Positions 52,913 to 63,895 of a stretch of 64,000 nt of DNA are shown here, in pieces; position 1 is the first letter of the stretch, and each line of letters opens with the position of its first letter. Source of the stretch: CAWFNW01 sp963817405. Lineage in GTDB: Bacteria > Actinomycetota > Coriobacteriia > Anaerosomatales > Anaerosomataceae. The translations under genes were made by a program, and so were the position numbers. The stretch spans positions 1 through 64,000 of the forward strand of contig CAWFNW010000001.1 in NCBI GenBank assembly GCA_963817405.1, in the 5' to 3' direction. The notes under the pieces are model-generated. The model was not told the origin of the DNA. It saw nothing but the letters and a program-made list of their open reading frames with translations, and ran no database searches.

Positions 52913-54367
52913 GTGGAATCGACGACCTTTGCGGCGCTGATGAGCGATTCGACAACGACCTCGATGAGAGGGCCGGCTACGCCCGTCACCGGGGTCGCGT
53001 ATCGCTCTGACCGGGTCCGGCCGGGCGACGTCTTCTTCTGTATTCCCGGGTTCGCCCACGACGGGCACGACTTTGCGGCCGATGCCGTGAGCCGCGGCGC
53101 GGTTGCCGTCGTTGCCGAGCGCCCGCTCCAAGGTTTGAGCGCGCCGGTCGCGGTTGTGCCATCAGCGCGAGCGGCACTTGCACGAGCTGCGGCGCGCGCG
53201 TACGGGTTCCCCTCGCAGGCTCTGGACGTCGTCGGTATCACCGGCACAAACGGCAAGACCACCTCCTCATACCTCGTGGACAGCATCCTGCGTGCGGATG
53301 GCAGGACGACGGGGCTGATCGGGACCGTCGAAACGCGAATCGCAGGTGAGCGAGTCGCCTCCGCGCGGACGACCCCGGAGTCGGCTGACCTGCAGGAGCT
53401 CCTCGCGCGGATGCGGATGGCGGGGGTATCGGGAGTCGCGATGGAGGTTTCGTCGCACGCCATCGACCTGCACCGTGTCGACGGCACCCGCTTCGCCGTC
53501 GCAGCGTTTACGAACCTGTCCCAGGACCACCTCGACTACCATCACACGCTCGCCGACTACTGGTCAGTGAAGCGTCGGCTGTTCACCGATCTCGACGTCG
53601 CCGCCCGGGTCGTCAACATCGACGACCCGGCGGGCCGCGAACTCGCCCGGGAGCTTAGCGCCGCGATCAGCATCGGGCGCGACGAGAGCGCCGCGATCAG
53701 GGCGATCGACGAGGTTCCGGGGCCTTGGTCCACCGAGTTCACGCTCGCGGGGCCATGGGGCGCTGAGCGGCTCGTGCTGCCCCTCGCCGGTCGCTACAAC
53801 GTGGAGAATGCGCTGGTTGCCACCGGATGCGCGACCGCACTCGGTATCGGCATCGAAGAGATCGCAGCCGGCTTGGCCTCGGCGCCCCAGGTGCCGGGCA
53901 GGCTGGAGCGGATCGAGGAAGGTCAGCCGTTCGCGGTCTTCGTGGACTATGCGCACACCCCGGACTCGCTCGAGAAGGCGATCCAGGCGGTGCGCGCTGT
54001 GACTGGGGGCCGGGTGATCGTCGTCTTCGGCTGCGGCGGCGATCGGGACCCGGACAAGCGTGCGCTCATGGGCGCCGCAGCAGCGACGTACGCCGACCAT
54101 GTCATCCTCACCAGCGACAACCCGCGAAGCGAAGACCCCGTCGGCATCATCCTGCAGATCGAGGACGGGATGCGCGGCGTGTCCTCCGCGTATGATGTAG
54201 AGGTCGATCGGCGCGCCGCGATCGCAACTGCACTCGCTGCGGCCCGACCGTCCGATGCCGTCCTCATCGCGGGCAAGGGTCACGAGGACTACCAGATCTT
54301 CTCCGACCGGACCGTGCATTTTGACGATCGCGAGGTTGCGCGGGAGGAGTTGAGAGCACGGTGCTGA
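52913..54367 (+). CDS. murE: UDP-MurNAc-tripeptide synthetase MurE (meso-DAP type)
   Basis: 484 residues. Mur ligase: GITGTNGKTTSSYLV, ARTTPESADLQE, EVSSHAIDLHRVDG, NLSQDHLDYH, central DYAHTPDSLEKAI. The DNPRSEDP segment carries the DNPR motif that selects meso-diaminopimelate, so the peptidoglycan is probably of the DAP type rather than lysine. Overlaps murF by 7 bases. Confidence 0.94.
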   Translation: MESTTFAALMSDSTTTSMRGPATPVTGVAYRSDRVRPGDVFFCIPGFAHDGHDFAADAVSRGAVAVVAERPLQGLSAPVAVVPSARAALARAAARAYGFPSQALDVVGITGTNGKTTSSYLVDSILRADGRTTGLIGTVETRIAGERVASARTTPESADLQELLARMRMAGVSGVAMEVSSHAIDLHRVDGTRFAVAAFTNLSQDHLDYHHTLADYWSVKRRLFTDLDVAARVVNIDDPAGRELARELSAAISIGRDESAAIRAIDEVPGPWSTEFTLAGPWGAERLVLPLAGRYNVENALVATGCATALGIGIEEIAAGLASAPQVPGRLERIEEGQPFAVFVDYAHTPDSLEKAIQAVRAVTGGRVIVVFGCGGDRDPDKRALMGAAAATYADHVILTSDNPRSEDPVGIILQIEDGMRGVSSAYDVEVDRRAAIATALAAARPSDAVLIAGKGHEDYQIFSDRTVHFDDREVAREELRARC

Positions 54368-55765
54368 CGATGTCGGTTGAGCGGCTGGTCGATGTAACAG
54401 CTGGGACGCTCCTTCAGGGTGATGCGAAGACCATGGTGAACGGTCTCGCCATCGACTCGCGCGAGGTCCAGCCGGGTGCTGCATTCGTTGCGTTCGCCGG
54501 TGCCGCCGCCGACGGGCACGACTTCGTTGGCGCCGCTCTTGCCGCGGGAGCGCGCGCGCTCATCGTTACGACGGACAGTGAGGAGCTGCGGCAAACGGTC
54601 ACGAGCTCTCGCCGGCACGATGTCGCTGTCGTTCTCATTCCCGACGCCACGGCCGCCGTGCAGGCGCTTGCTGCAGCGCACCGCGACCGGCTGCTCTGCC
54701 CTGTGGTCGGCGTGACCGGCTCGATGGGGAAGACCACGACCAAGGACTTCCTCCGCTCAGTACTGGGGACGCGGATGAATGTCGTTGCAACCGAGGGCAA
54801 CCGCAACAACGAGCTGGGCGTGCCGCTCACCATCATGCAGGCAGGCGCCGATACGGGCGTGCTCGTCGTGGAGATGGCGATGCGGGGGCCGGGGCAGATC
54901 CAGGCGCTTTCAAGCATCGCGCGGCCGACCTGCGGGCTTGTCACCAACGTGGGAGTCAGCCACGTCGAGATCCTCGGAAGCGAGACCGCGATTGCCGATG
55001 CGAAGGCCGAGCTGGTCGAGGCCATCCCCGCAGAGGGGCGCGTCTTCCTCAACGGCGACGACGCGTGGAGCGGCACCTTGGCAGGACGATCGAGCGCCGC
55101 CGTGACGTTGTACGGACTGTCGGAACAGGCCGACGTACGCGCCGTTGACATCGTCGTCAATGACTCCGGGAACGCATCGTTCAACCTCGTGTGCGAGAGT
55201 GGCACCGCGCGTGTGGAGCTGCCGGTACCGGGCCGCCACAACGTCTACAATGCGCTCGCTGCCGTCGCCGTGGGTCTCTATCTACAGTTGAGCTTGAGCG
55301 ACGTAGTGGCAGGCTTCGAGCACGCTCGCATGACGGGGATGCGCATGGAAGTGTTCGAGAGCGCATCGGGTGTCACGGTCATCAACGATGCCTATAACGC
55401 CAACCCGACAGCGATGCGGGCGGCGCTCGCGACGCTCGGCGAGATCAGCTCGGAGGGCAGGCGCGTCGCGGTACTCGGCGACATGGCGGAGCTCGGTACG
55501 CTCTCGGAGCTCGCGCACTTCGATCTTGGGAGTGTCGCCGCAAAGAGCGGTGCGGACGTGCTCGTGACGGTCGGGCCGCTCGCGAAACGGATCGCTGACG
55601 GGGCGCTCGCGGCGGGCATGCCGGCCGCTGCCGTGCGTCCGTGCGCGACGGCCGCCGAGGCGAGCGAGGTCCTGGACGACCTGTTGACGTCCGGAGACGT
55701 GGTGCTCGTGAAGGCGTCTCGTGTGATGGGTCTCGAACGCATCGTCGACGGAATCATTCAACCTC

Positions 55766-55773
<8 letters not shown>
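54361..55773 (+). CDS. murF: UDP-MurNAc-tripeptide-D-Ala-D-Ala ligase MurF
   Basis: 470 residues. VVGVTGSMGKTTTKDFL as P-loop, ATEGNRNNELGVPLTI, VVEMAMRGPGQI, NVGVSHVEILGS, and VINDAYNANPTAMRAAL. Adds D-Ala-D-Ala to the tripeptide. GTG 54361 gives a 7-base overlap; ATG 54370 is also possible. Confidence 0.95.
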
Positions 55774-56818
<1,045 letters not shown>

Positions 56819-56822
56819 GCGA

Positions 56823-58223
56823 GTGACTGAGCTCATCAGTGGACACATCGTCGTGCTGGGCCTCGGTCGTTCCGGGAGCGCCGTTGCCGAGTACGTGGCG
56901 GACCAAGCCCGCGGGGGTGCCCTGGTCGCTGTGACGGTGCTCGACGGTGCATCGAGCGAGGCGCTCATGTCCGAGCGCGATCGGCTGACGGCGCTCGGGT
57001 GCGCGGTCGCGCTGGGTGCCGAGTCGGTGCCGTCGGACGCGAGCCTTGTCGTCGCAAGTCCCGGACTGTCGCCTCAAAGCGCCTTGATGCGCTCGGCGGC
57101 CGCGCTCGGCGTGCCCGTCATCTCCGAGATCGAATTCGCCTACCGGATCTCGCGCTCGGCGTGGGTGGCCGTGACCGGCACCAACGGCAAGACGACGACG
57201 ACCGCGCTCATCACCCACCTGCTCAATCATGCCGGGGTGCCCGCCCACTCCGTGGGTAACATCGGGCGCGCCGCGACACGGGTGGCGAGCGAGGCGGGAG
57301 CCGCCGCCATCCTGGTGGGTGAGGTCTCGTCGTTCCAGCTCGCGCTCATCGGTTCGTTCCGACCGCGCATCGCGGTCCTGCTCAACATCACCCCGGACCA
57401 CGTTGACTGGCACGGCACGCTCGAGCGCTACGCCGCTGACAAGGCCCGCGTCTTCGCCAACCAGGTCGCCGGGGACGTTGCGGTCATCGACGTCGACGAT
57501 GAGGGCTCACGCCCGTACGCCGATCGTATCAAGACCCAGGGCGTCGACGTGTACCGCGTCAGCACGCGCTCGGCGCAGACACAGGGAGCCTTTCTGGACG
57601 GCACCACCCTCGTGCTCGCCGTCCCGGGTGGTGGCCCGGTCCCGCTGCTCGACCGCGGGGAGTTGGCGATCCGTGGCGACCACAACGTCAGCAACGCGCT
57701 CGCGGCAGCTGCGGCCGCCTACGCGGCGGGCGCGTCGGTTGCGAGCATCCGCGAGGGCCTCGCGACATTCCTGCCGATCGAGCATCGGCTCGAGCCCGCC
57801 GGCGTCGTCGGCGGTGTTGAGTTCGTGAACGACTCGAAAGCAACGAATCCGGATGCCGTTCTGAAGGCACTGACCGCCTTCGAGGACCGGCACGTCATCG
57901 TGCTCTTGGGTGGCTACGACAAGGGCAACGACTTCGGTCCTCTTGCCCGCGACATCGCGCTTCGCGGCGCTTCGGCGGTCCTCTTCGGCGCTGCTGCGCC
58001 GCTCATCATGGCCGCGTTCGACGCCACGGCGCCCGAGTCCGAGGTCCCGGTGGCCGGTCCCCTGGCCGAAGCGCTCGAGGTCGCTGTGAGGATGGCGCAT
58101 CCCGGCGACGTCGTCGTGCTCTCGCCAGCCTGCGCTTCGTTCGACGAGTTCCGCGACTACGAGCATCGCGGGCGCGTCTTCAAAGACCTCGTTCGCGCGA
58201 TGAGCGAGCGTGAGAGGTCGTGA
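56823..58223 (+). CDS. murD: UDP-MurNAc-L-alanine:D-glutamate ligase MurD
   Basis: 466 residues. Rossmann start VVLGLGRSGSAVAEYV, VTGTNGKTTTTALITH, SVGNIGRAA, VGEVSSFQLA, LNITPDHVDWHG, and EFVNDSKATNPDAV; the PGDVVVLSPACASFDEF end is typical. GTG 56823 lies 4 bases after mraY. Overlaps ftsW by 4. Confidence 0.95.
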   Translation: MTELISGHIVVLGLGRSGSAVAEYVADQARGGALVAVTVLDGASSEALMSERDRLTALGCAVALGAESVPSDASLVVASPGLSPQSALMRSAAALGVPVISEIEFAYRISRSAWVAVTGTNGKTTTTALITHLLNHAGVPAHSVGNIGRAATRVASEAGAAAILVGEVSSFQLALIGSFRPRIAVLLNITPDHVDWHGTLERYAADKARVFANQVAGDVAVIDVDDEGSRPYADRIKTQGVDVYRVSTRSAQTQGAFLDGTTLVLAVPGGGPVPLLDRGELAIRGDHNVSNALAAAAAAYAAGASVASIREGLATFLPIEHRLEPAGVVGGVEFVNDSKATNPDAVLKALTAFEDRHVIVLLGGYDKGNDFGPLARDIALRGASAVLFGAAAPLIMAAFDATAPESEVPVAGPLAEALEVAVRMAHPGDVVVLSPACASFDEFRDYEHRGRVFKDLVRAMSERERS

Positions 58224-59560
58224 GCCGCCGACCATCCGCGCGCTCCGGACCGGCGTACCCGTTCCTCGGCGTCACGGTCTTTCTCGTGCTGGTCGGGCTG
58301 ATGGCCATCTACTCGGCGTCGTCAGTCTCCGACTACGTGAAGCTCGGGGACAGCGCGCACCATCTGAAGCGTCAGTTGATCTTCATGGCTCTCGGGTTCT
58401 TCGCGCTGTTCGCTGCCTCCCGGATCCCGCTCCGCTCCGGATCTCGCATCGGCGCCCGATTCCTGCATCCTTCACTGCTGGGGTGGTCCATCTGGATCGC
58501 ATCGCTGCTCGGAATGGCAGCGGTGCCATTCGTCGGCGTTGAGATCAACGGCGCCAAGCGGTGGATTGATGCGGGGCTGTTCAACATCCAGCCTTCCGAG
58601 TTCGCAAAGCTCGGGTGCATTCTCCTCGTGGCGATGTTCCTGACCGAGTGGCAGGCACATCGGCTCACATCCCGAGAGCTCGTTGGGCGGCTCGCGCTCG
58701 TCACCCTGCCGGTCTTCGCGCTCGTCATGGCGCAACCTGACATGGGCACCGCGATGTCGATCGCGATCGCCGTGTTCTTCCTGCTGTGGCTCGGCGGTGT
58801 CCGGCTGTCGATTCTGGGCGGGATCGCGGGGATCGGCGGAGCGGCCGTGGCGCTCGCTATCGCAGTGGCGCCGTACCGCATGGAGCGCTATGTGGCGTTC
58901 CTGGATCCGTGGAAGGACCCGAAGGGCGGCGGCTTCCAGATAATCCAGTCCCTCTACGCGTTCGGGTCGGGCGGGCTTGCGGGTGTGGGGCTTGGAATGT
59001 CACGGCAGAAGTTCTTCTACCTCCCGGCCGCGCACACGGACTTCATCTTCGCTATCATCGGCGAGGAACTCGGACTGCTCGGCGCGCTCGCCATCGTGGT
59101 TTCGTTCGCGCTCATGGCGTACGCGGGAACTCGGATCGCTATCAACGCGGCCAATCGCTTTGACCGGCTGCTCGCCGGTGGTCTGACCGCAATGATCGTC
59201 GTGCAGGCCGCGATGAATATCGCGGCTGTCACGGGTGCCATGCCGGTGACAGGTATCCCGCTGCCCTTGGTGAGTTACGGCGGGTCGTCCATGATATTCA
59301 CGCTGGCGTGCATCGGACTCGTGCTCGGCGTGGCGCACCGGAGCACTCGGTCGCGCGAACGGACCCGTGCGAGCGCTCCGGTGGCGCTTGCACCTGTGAG
59401 CGGCGAAGGAGTCGAGCGCTCGGCGCGAGCCGGGTCGCTGCAATCGAGAAAGACGACCAGGGGGTCTGAGCGTGCGGTTTCTTCTGAGCGGCGGCGGGAC
59501 AGCGGGTCACGTGTACCCGGCGCTGACAGTGGCGGGCCTCCTCGCCGCCGGCGGGCGTGA
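58220..59560 (+). CDS. ftsW: Septal peptidoglycan polymerase FtsW, probable frame error at its 3' end
   Basis: SEDS glycosyltransferase, about ten helices. MAIYSASS, INGAKRWIDAGLFNIQPSEFAKL, QPDMGTAMSI, AHTDFIFAIIGEELG, and GIPLPLVSYGGSSM are diagnostic. The sequence is 446 residues as written, but the last 30 (from about SERAVSSERRRD) overlap murG by 89 bases in another frame and have no FtsW character. One more G in the G5 run at 59460-59464 would put a TGA just before the murG GTG, so I suspect a missing base. The core enzyme (residues 1 to about 375) is intact. Confidence 0.92.
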   Translation: MSRRPSARSGPAYPFLGVTVFLVLVGLMAIYSASSVSDYVKLGDSAHHLKRQLIFMALGFFALFAASRIPLRSGSRIGARFLHPSLLGWSIWIASLLGMAAVPFVGVEINGAKRWIDAGLFNIQPSEFAKLGCILLVAMFLTEWQAHRLTSRELVGRLALVTLPVFALVMAQPDMGTAMSIAIAVFFLLWLGGVRLSILGGIAGIGGAAVALAIAVAPYRMERYVAFLDPWKDPKGGGFQIIQSLYAFGSGGLAGVGLGMSRQKFFYLPAAHTDFIFAIIGEELGLLGALAIVVSFALMAYAGTRIAINAANRFDRLLAGGLTAMIVVQAAMNIAAVTGAMPVTGIPLPLVSYGGSSMIFTLACIGLVLGVAHRSTRSRERTRASAPVALAPVSGEGVERSARAGSLQSRKTTRGSERAVSSERRRDSGSRVPGADSGGPPRRRRA

Positions 59561-60617
59561 CGAGGTCCTCTTCGTCGGCACGCCGAATGGCCTCGAAGCC
59601 CGTCTCGTTCCCGAGGCGGGCGTTGCGTTCTATCCGATCGCGTCCGCGGGCTTCGACCGGGGAAATCCCCTCACGCTCGTGACGTCGGTCGTGCGAGTGG
59701 CGGTGTCGATCGGCCGGGCGCTCTGGCTCATGCTGCGGTGGCGCCCCGACGTCGTGGCCGGCTTTGGCGGCTACGTGTCGCTGCCGGTCGGCATCGCGGC
59801 GGTCTTGACGCGGACGCCGCTCGTCCTGCATGAACAGAACTCGGTTCCGGGAATGGCGAACCGGTTTCTTTCCCGGTGGGCCCGGAACGTGGCGGTGACG
59901 TACGAGTCCTCGATGAAGCACCTCAAGCGACCCGAGCGAGCGGTGATGACGGGTAACCCGGTTCGCGCAGCCGTGACGATGGCTTCGCGCGACGTGGGTC
60001 GCGAGCGGATCGGAGCGTCGGAGGGTGACGTCGTCGTCTTGGTGTTCGGCGGAAGCAGGGGGGCGCGTCACCTGAACGAGGCGCTCGTGCGCCTCTGGCC
60101 GAGGATCGCAGAGCGGACGGATGTGCGGGTGGTGCACGTCGCGGGCGCGAACGAGGCGGCCGCCATGCGCAGCGCGATGGCGCGGGCGCTTGAGGCTCAC
60201 GACTCGCGTTACCGGCTCTTCGAGTACCTCGAAGACATGGGAAGTGCCATCGCCGCCGCCGATCTGGTCGTCTCCCGTGCCGGCGCCACGTCGATCGCTG
60301 AGATCACGGCGATCGGCCGTGCGTCGGTCCTCGTTCCCTACCCGTATGCGACCGATGACCACCAGACGCTCAACGCGCGGGCCGTGTCGGTCGCGGGCGG
60401 AGCGGTCGTCATTCCTGACACCGAGCTTGATGACGCTGCGTTCGACTCAGCGGTCCTGTCCCTCGTGAGCGATGTCGGCAAGCGGCAGGCGATGGCAGCG
60501 GCGGCCGCCGCACTCGGCCGCCCGGACGCAGGCAGGAGCGTGGCGGCGGCCATCCGCATAGCGGGTTCGGGCGCGACGGACGTCCGGGTCCCGGCATCGA
60601 AGGAGTCATCGTCGTGA
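59472..60617 (+). CDS. murG: UDP-GlcNAc:lipid I N-acetylglucosaminyltransferase MurG
   Basis: 381 residues. RFLLSGGGTAGHVYPALTVA, GFGGYVSLPVGIAAVLTRTPLVLHEQN, TGNPVRAAV, VFGGSRGARHLNEAL, and VVSRAGATSIAEITAIGRASVLVPYPYATDDHQTLNA. Converts lipid I to lipid II on the cytoplasmic side. GTG 59472. Overlaps murC by 4 bases. Confidence 0.96.
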   Translation: MRFLLSGGGTAGHVYPALTVAGLLAAGGRDEVLFVGTPNGLEARLVPEAGVAFYPIASAGFDRGNPLTLVTSVVRVAVSIGRALWLMLRWRPDVVAGFGGYVSLPVGIAAVLTRTPLVLHEQNSVPGMANRFLSRWARNVAVTYESSMKHLKRPERAVMTGNPVRAAVTMASRDVGRERIGASEGDVVVLVFGGSRGARHLNEALVRLWPRIAERTDVRVVHVAGANEAAAMRSAMARALEAHDSRYRLFEYLEDMGSAIAAADLVVSRAGATSIAEITAIGRASVLVPYPYATDDHQTLNARAVSVAGGAVVIPDTELDDAAFDSAVLSLVSDVGKRQAMAAAAAALGRPDAGRSVAAAIRIAGSGATDVRVPASKESSS

Positions 60618-62005
60618 CGCGGGCCTATGCACACTTCATCGGTGTCGGGGGTGCGGGCATGAGCGGGATCGCTCGCGTTCTGCACGACCGGGGCAACGTC
60701 GTGACCGGCTCTGATCTGAAGATGTCGCGGTACGCGAAGGGCCTCGCCGACGCCGGAGTTCTCGTACATACCGGGCACGCGGTCGGGCAGGTGGGGAACC
60801 CCGAGATCGTCGTGGTGTCCTCCGCGATTCCCGACACCAATCCGGAGCTCGTCGAGGCGCGCGAGCGCGGCATCGATGTCTGGCCTCGGGCTCGGATGCT
60901 CGCGCACCTCGGGCGAGGCATGAAGACGCTTGCCGTCGCCGGAACGCACGGCAAGACGACCACCTCGTCGATGCTGGCAACGATGCTCGCCGAGCTGGGT
61001 CTCGATCCGACGTTCCTCATCGGTGGCGAGCTCAACGACCTCGGCGGCAACGCGCGCTGCGGCACCGGTGACTACTACGTCGTCGAGGCGGACGAAAGCG
61101 ACGGCTCGCTGCTGTTCCTGGACCCCTACGTCGCACTCATCACGAACATCGAGGCCGACCATCTCGATCACTACAGCGGCCTTGCCGAGGTTGTCGACAC
61201 GTTCGGTGAGTTCATCGAACGCGTGCCGGCGGACGGGTCAGCGGTCGTGTGTGCGGATGACACCCACCTTCCCGAGCTTGCAGCGACGCACTGCAAGGGC
61301 GCGGTGTGTACCTACGGACGCGCGGAGAGCGCCGACGTTCGATGCCACGACCTCTCGGTGGACGGCATCGGCTACCGGTTCGGCGTCACGTTTCCGACGG
61401 GGGAGCGCGTGCAGGCGCGTATCGCCGTCCGCGGCGTCCACAACGTCGTCAATGCGACCGGCGTGCTCGCGACGGCGTGGCGTCTGGGGATTGACGCGCT
61501 GCGGGCTGCCGACGCGCTCGCACGCTTCACCGGCGTCCATCGGCGCTTCGAGCATATCGCCGAGGTGGGTGGGGTCACGGTCGTTGACGACTACGCGCAC
61601 CATCCCACCGAGGTCCGTGCGACGCTCGCTGCGGCGCGCACCGCTGGTTTCCGTCGCGTGTGGGTCGTCTTCCAGCCCCACCGCTACACGCGGACGGCGG
61701 CGTTCGGGAGCGAGTTCGGGGCGTCGTTTGGCGACGCCGATCATGTCGTGCTCATGGAGGTCTACAGCGCCGGTGAAGCGCCGATTCCCGGCGTCAGCGG
61801 CAAGACGGTGGTCGATGCGTTGTTGGAGCACGAGCCGCACGCGAGCACGGCGTTCTTCCCGCACCGGGTGGATGTGGCAGGGTACGTGGCCAGCCGAGCC
61901 CATGAGGGGGATCTCGTCATGACGATGGGCGCTGGTGACGTCACCACGATGGCCGGCGAGATCGCGCGAGCCCTCGAGGAACGTTCCGGGAGCATCGCGA
62001 CGTGA
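60614..62005 (+). CDS. murC: UDP-MurNAc-L-alanine ligase MurC
   Basis: 463 residues. HFIGVGGAGMSGIARVL, VVSSAIPDTNPEL, AVAGTHGKTTTSSML, VEADESDGSLLFL, TNIEADHLDHY, HRRFEHIAEVGGVTVVDDYAHHPTEV and FQPHRYTRT are diagnostic. First amino-acid-adding ligase. Overlaps murB by 4 bases. Confidence 0.96.
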   Translation: MTRAYAHFIGVGGAGMSGIARVLHDRGNVVTGSDLKMSRYAKGLADAGVLVHTGHAVGQVGNPEIVVVSSAIPDTNPELVEARERGIDVWPRARMLAHLGRGMKTLAVAGTHGKTTTSSMLATMLAELGLDPTFLIGGELNDLGGNARCGTGDYYVVEADESDGSLLFLDPYVALITNIEADHLDHYSGLAEVVDTFGEFIERVPADGSAVVCADDTHLPELAATHCKGAVCTYGRAESADVRCHDLSVDGIGYRFGVTFPTGERVQARIAVRGVHNVVNATGVLATAWRLGIDALRAADALARFTGVHRRFEHIAEVGGVTVVDDYAHHPTEVRATLAAARTAGFRRVWVVFQPHRYTRTAAFGSEFGASFGDADHVVLMEVYSAGEAPIPGVSGKTVVDALLEHEPHASTAFFPHRVDVAGYVASRAHEGDLVMTMGAGDVTTMAGEIARALEERSGSIAT

Positions 62006-62919
62006 CGGTCGAGGCAGCCTACACGAAGCTCCATGGAGCCATCAGCGGGGACGTCCATCGAGATGAGTCGATGGCCCGGCACACGTCGTTCCGCATCGGC
62101 GGCCCGGCAGATCTCCACATCGTGTGCGACACGGTCGCCGACGTTGCGCTCGCGACGGAGGTGCTTGCGGCCGAAGACGTGCCGATGACCGTGCTCGGCA
62201 AGGGGACGAACGTCCTCGTCGCCGATGCCGGGTACCGCGGCGCGGTGGTGGTGCTCGGCAAGGAGTTCCGGCGTCACGTCGTCAAAGACGACTCGCTGCA
62301 GGCCGGCGCTGCCTGCATCTTGGCGTATCTTGTGCGCGACGCCTTCTCGCAGGGACTCGCCGGACTGGAGTTCGCGGTCGGGGTACCGGGCACGCTCGGC
62401 GGTGCGCTCGCCATGAACGCCGGTACTCGCGACGCGTGGATCGGCGGGATCACCGAGTCGGTCACGATCTACGCGCCCGGCATCGGGCTCCAGCGCCTGC
62501 GCGGCGCGGAGATTCCGTGGGGATACCGCACGAGCGGCCTTCCCGCCCGCGGCGTGATCGTCGAAGGCGTTCTGCAGCTCCGGCCTGCCGAGCGCATCGC
62601 CATCCAGGTGGCGATGGAGCGGAGCCTGCGCCGCCGAAAGGAGTCCCAGCCGCTCGGCATGCCAAGTGCGGGGAGCGTCTTCGTCAACCCAGAGGGGGAG
62701 GCGGCGGGGCGGCTCATCGAGGGGGCGGGCCTCAAGGGCCTGCGCTTGGGCGGCGCGCGCGTCTCCGACGTGCATGCCAACTTCATTGTGAACGACGGCG
62801 GCGCCACGGCGGCGGACGTGGTGGGGCTCATCAGTAAGATCCGCACGAGTGTGAGGGATCGCCATGGCATCGAACTCCGACCGGAAATCCGGTTCCTCGG
62901 AGAGTTCAGGGAACCGTAA
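62002..62919 (+). CDS. murB: UDP-N-acetylenolpyruvoylglucosamine reductase MurB
   Basis: 305 residues. RHTSFRIGGPADLHIV, VLGKGTNVLVAD, GLEFAVGVPGTLGGALAMNAG, GYRTSGLP, LGMPSAGSVFVNPEG, AAGRLIEGAGLKGLRLGGARVSDVHANFIVN. FAD enzyme making UDP-MurNAc. The murA partner is not in the window. Confidence 0.96.
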   Translation: MTVEAAYTKLHGAISGDVHRDESMARHTSFRIGGPADLHIVCDTVADVALATEVLAAEDVPMTVLGKGTNVLVADAGYRGAVVVLGKEFRRHVVKDDSLQAGAACILAYLVRDAFSQGLAGLEFAVGVPGTLGGALAMNAGTRDAWIGGITESVTIYAPGIGLQRLRGAEIPWGYRTSGLPARGVIVEGVLQLRPAERIAIQVAMERSLRRRKESQPLGMPSAGSVFVNPEGEAAGRLIEGAGLKGLRLGGARVSDVHANFIVNDGGATAADVVGLISKIRTSVRDRHGIELRPEIRFLGEFREP

Positions 62920-63895
62920 GGTCGTCAGGATCGACACGAGCCCGCGGAACCGCCGGATGTACGAGCCGGCGGTCCCTGAGACGGCCCGGAAGGAATCGTC
63001 ACGCACGGGGTCGGCGGCTGCGGGGCGACAGGAGCGGACCGGGCGCGGCGTGCAGCGCACACCGCCGCGCCGCCAACCTAGGGGTGACGCGCGTGCCGAT
63101 GCGGGCACCGCGCCGCCGGGAGCGCTCGGCGGCGCTGCGAAGTCGAAACGCGACGAGCGGGAGCGGCGACGCTTCCAGCGAACGCGGCGCGCGCGAATCC
63201 GCCTGGCGCTGGTCGCCGTGGCGGTCGTGGCACTCGTCGCGGGCTCGGTCGCAGTCTACCGGTCGCAGGTATTCGACGTGCGAACGGTCGAGGTGCTCGG
63301 GGCCACGCACTCGGCGCCGGAGGTCGTCATCGCGCGTGCCGCGGTGCCGCCTGACGCGACGCTTCTGCGCTTCTCGGCCGACGCCATCAAGAAGCGCGTT
63401 CTGGCCGACCCGTGGGTGAAGGATGCGACCATCACGCGCAGCTTCCCTCACACGCTGAGAATCCGGCTCGATGAACGCGTAGCCCTGGGAGTCGTTGACA
63501 CGGGCGCCGGTGCGTTTGTCGTCGACCGCGAGGGCTTCGTGCTCGCGGAGCAGTCCGCCGAGGCCACGACGACGCTGCCGACGTTCCGGGACACGCCCGG
63601 CCTCGACTTGAAGGTCGGTCGGAAGAGCACCTCGGAGGTCCTTGCGAACGCGCTTGCCGCGCTCAGCGGCATCGGCGCGGAGATCGGCGCCACGGTTAAG
63701 GCCGTGAATGCGCCAGCCATCGACGAGACGATGCTCATCACCGCTGACAACGTCGAGATCATGATCGGCGTGGCCGAAGAGATGGAGAAGAAGGCGCTCA
63801 TCGTGAAGCAGATCCTGCGCGAGCAGGCGGGGAGCGTGGTCTTCATCGACGTTCGCTCCACGGAGCGGCCGATCTCTCGCGGTCTTCCGGAGTAG
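62864..63895 (+). CDS. ftsQ: FtsQ-like division protein
   Basis: 343 residues. A long basic, disordered cytoplasmic part (1 to about 110), one helix (about 111-131, RLALVAVAVVALVAGSVAVY), then the POTRA domain (VFDVRTVEVLGATHSAPEVVIARAAV) and the FtsQ beta domain (DPWVKDATITRSFPHTLRIRLDER, FVVDREGFVLAE). ATG 62864 has GAGGGAT upstream but overlaps murB by 56 bases; a later start such as ATG 62958 is possible. Anchor of the FtsQLB complex. Confidence 0.85.
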   Translation: MASNSDRKSGSSESSGNRKVVRIDTSPRNRRMYEPAVPETARKESSRTGSAAAGRQERTGRGVQRTPPRRQPRGDARADAGTAPPGALGGAAKSKRDERERRRFQRTRRARIRLALVAVAVVALVAGSVAVYRSQVFDVRTVEVLGATHSAPEVVIARAAVPPDATLLRFSADAIKKRVLADPWVKDATITRSFPHTLRIRLDERVALGVVDTGAGAFVVDREGFVLAEQSAEATTTLPTFRDTPGLDLKVGRKSTSEVLANALAALSGIGAEIGATVKAVNAPAIDETMLITADNVEIMIGVAEEMEKKALIVKQILREQAGSVVFIDVRSTERPISRGLPE

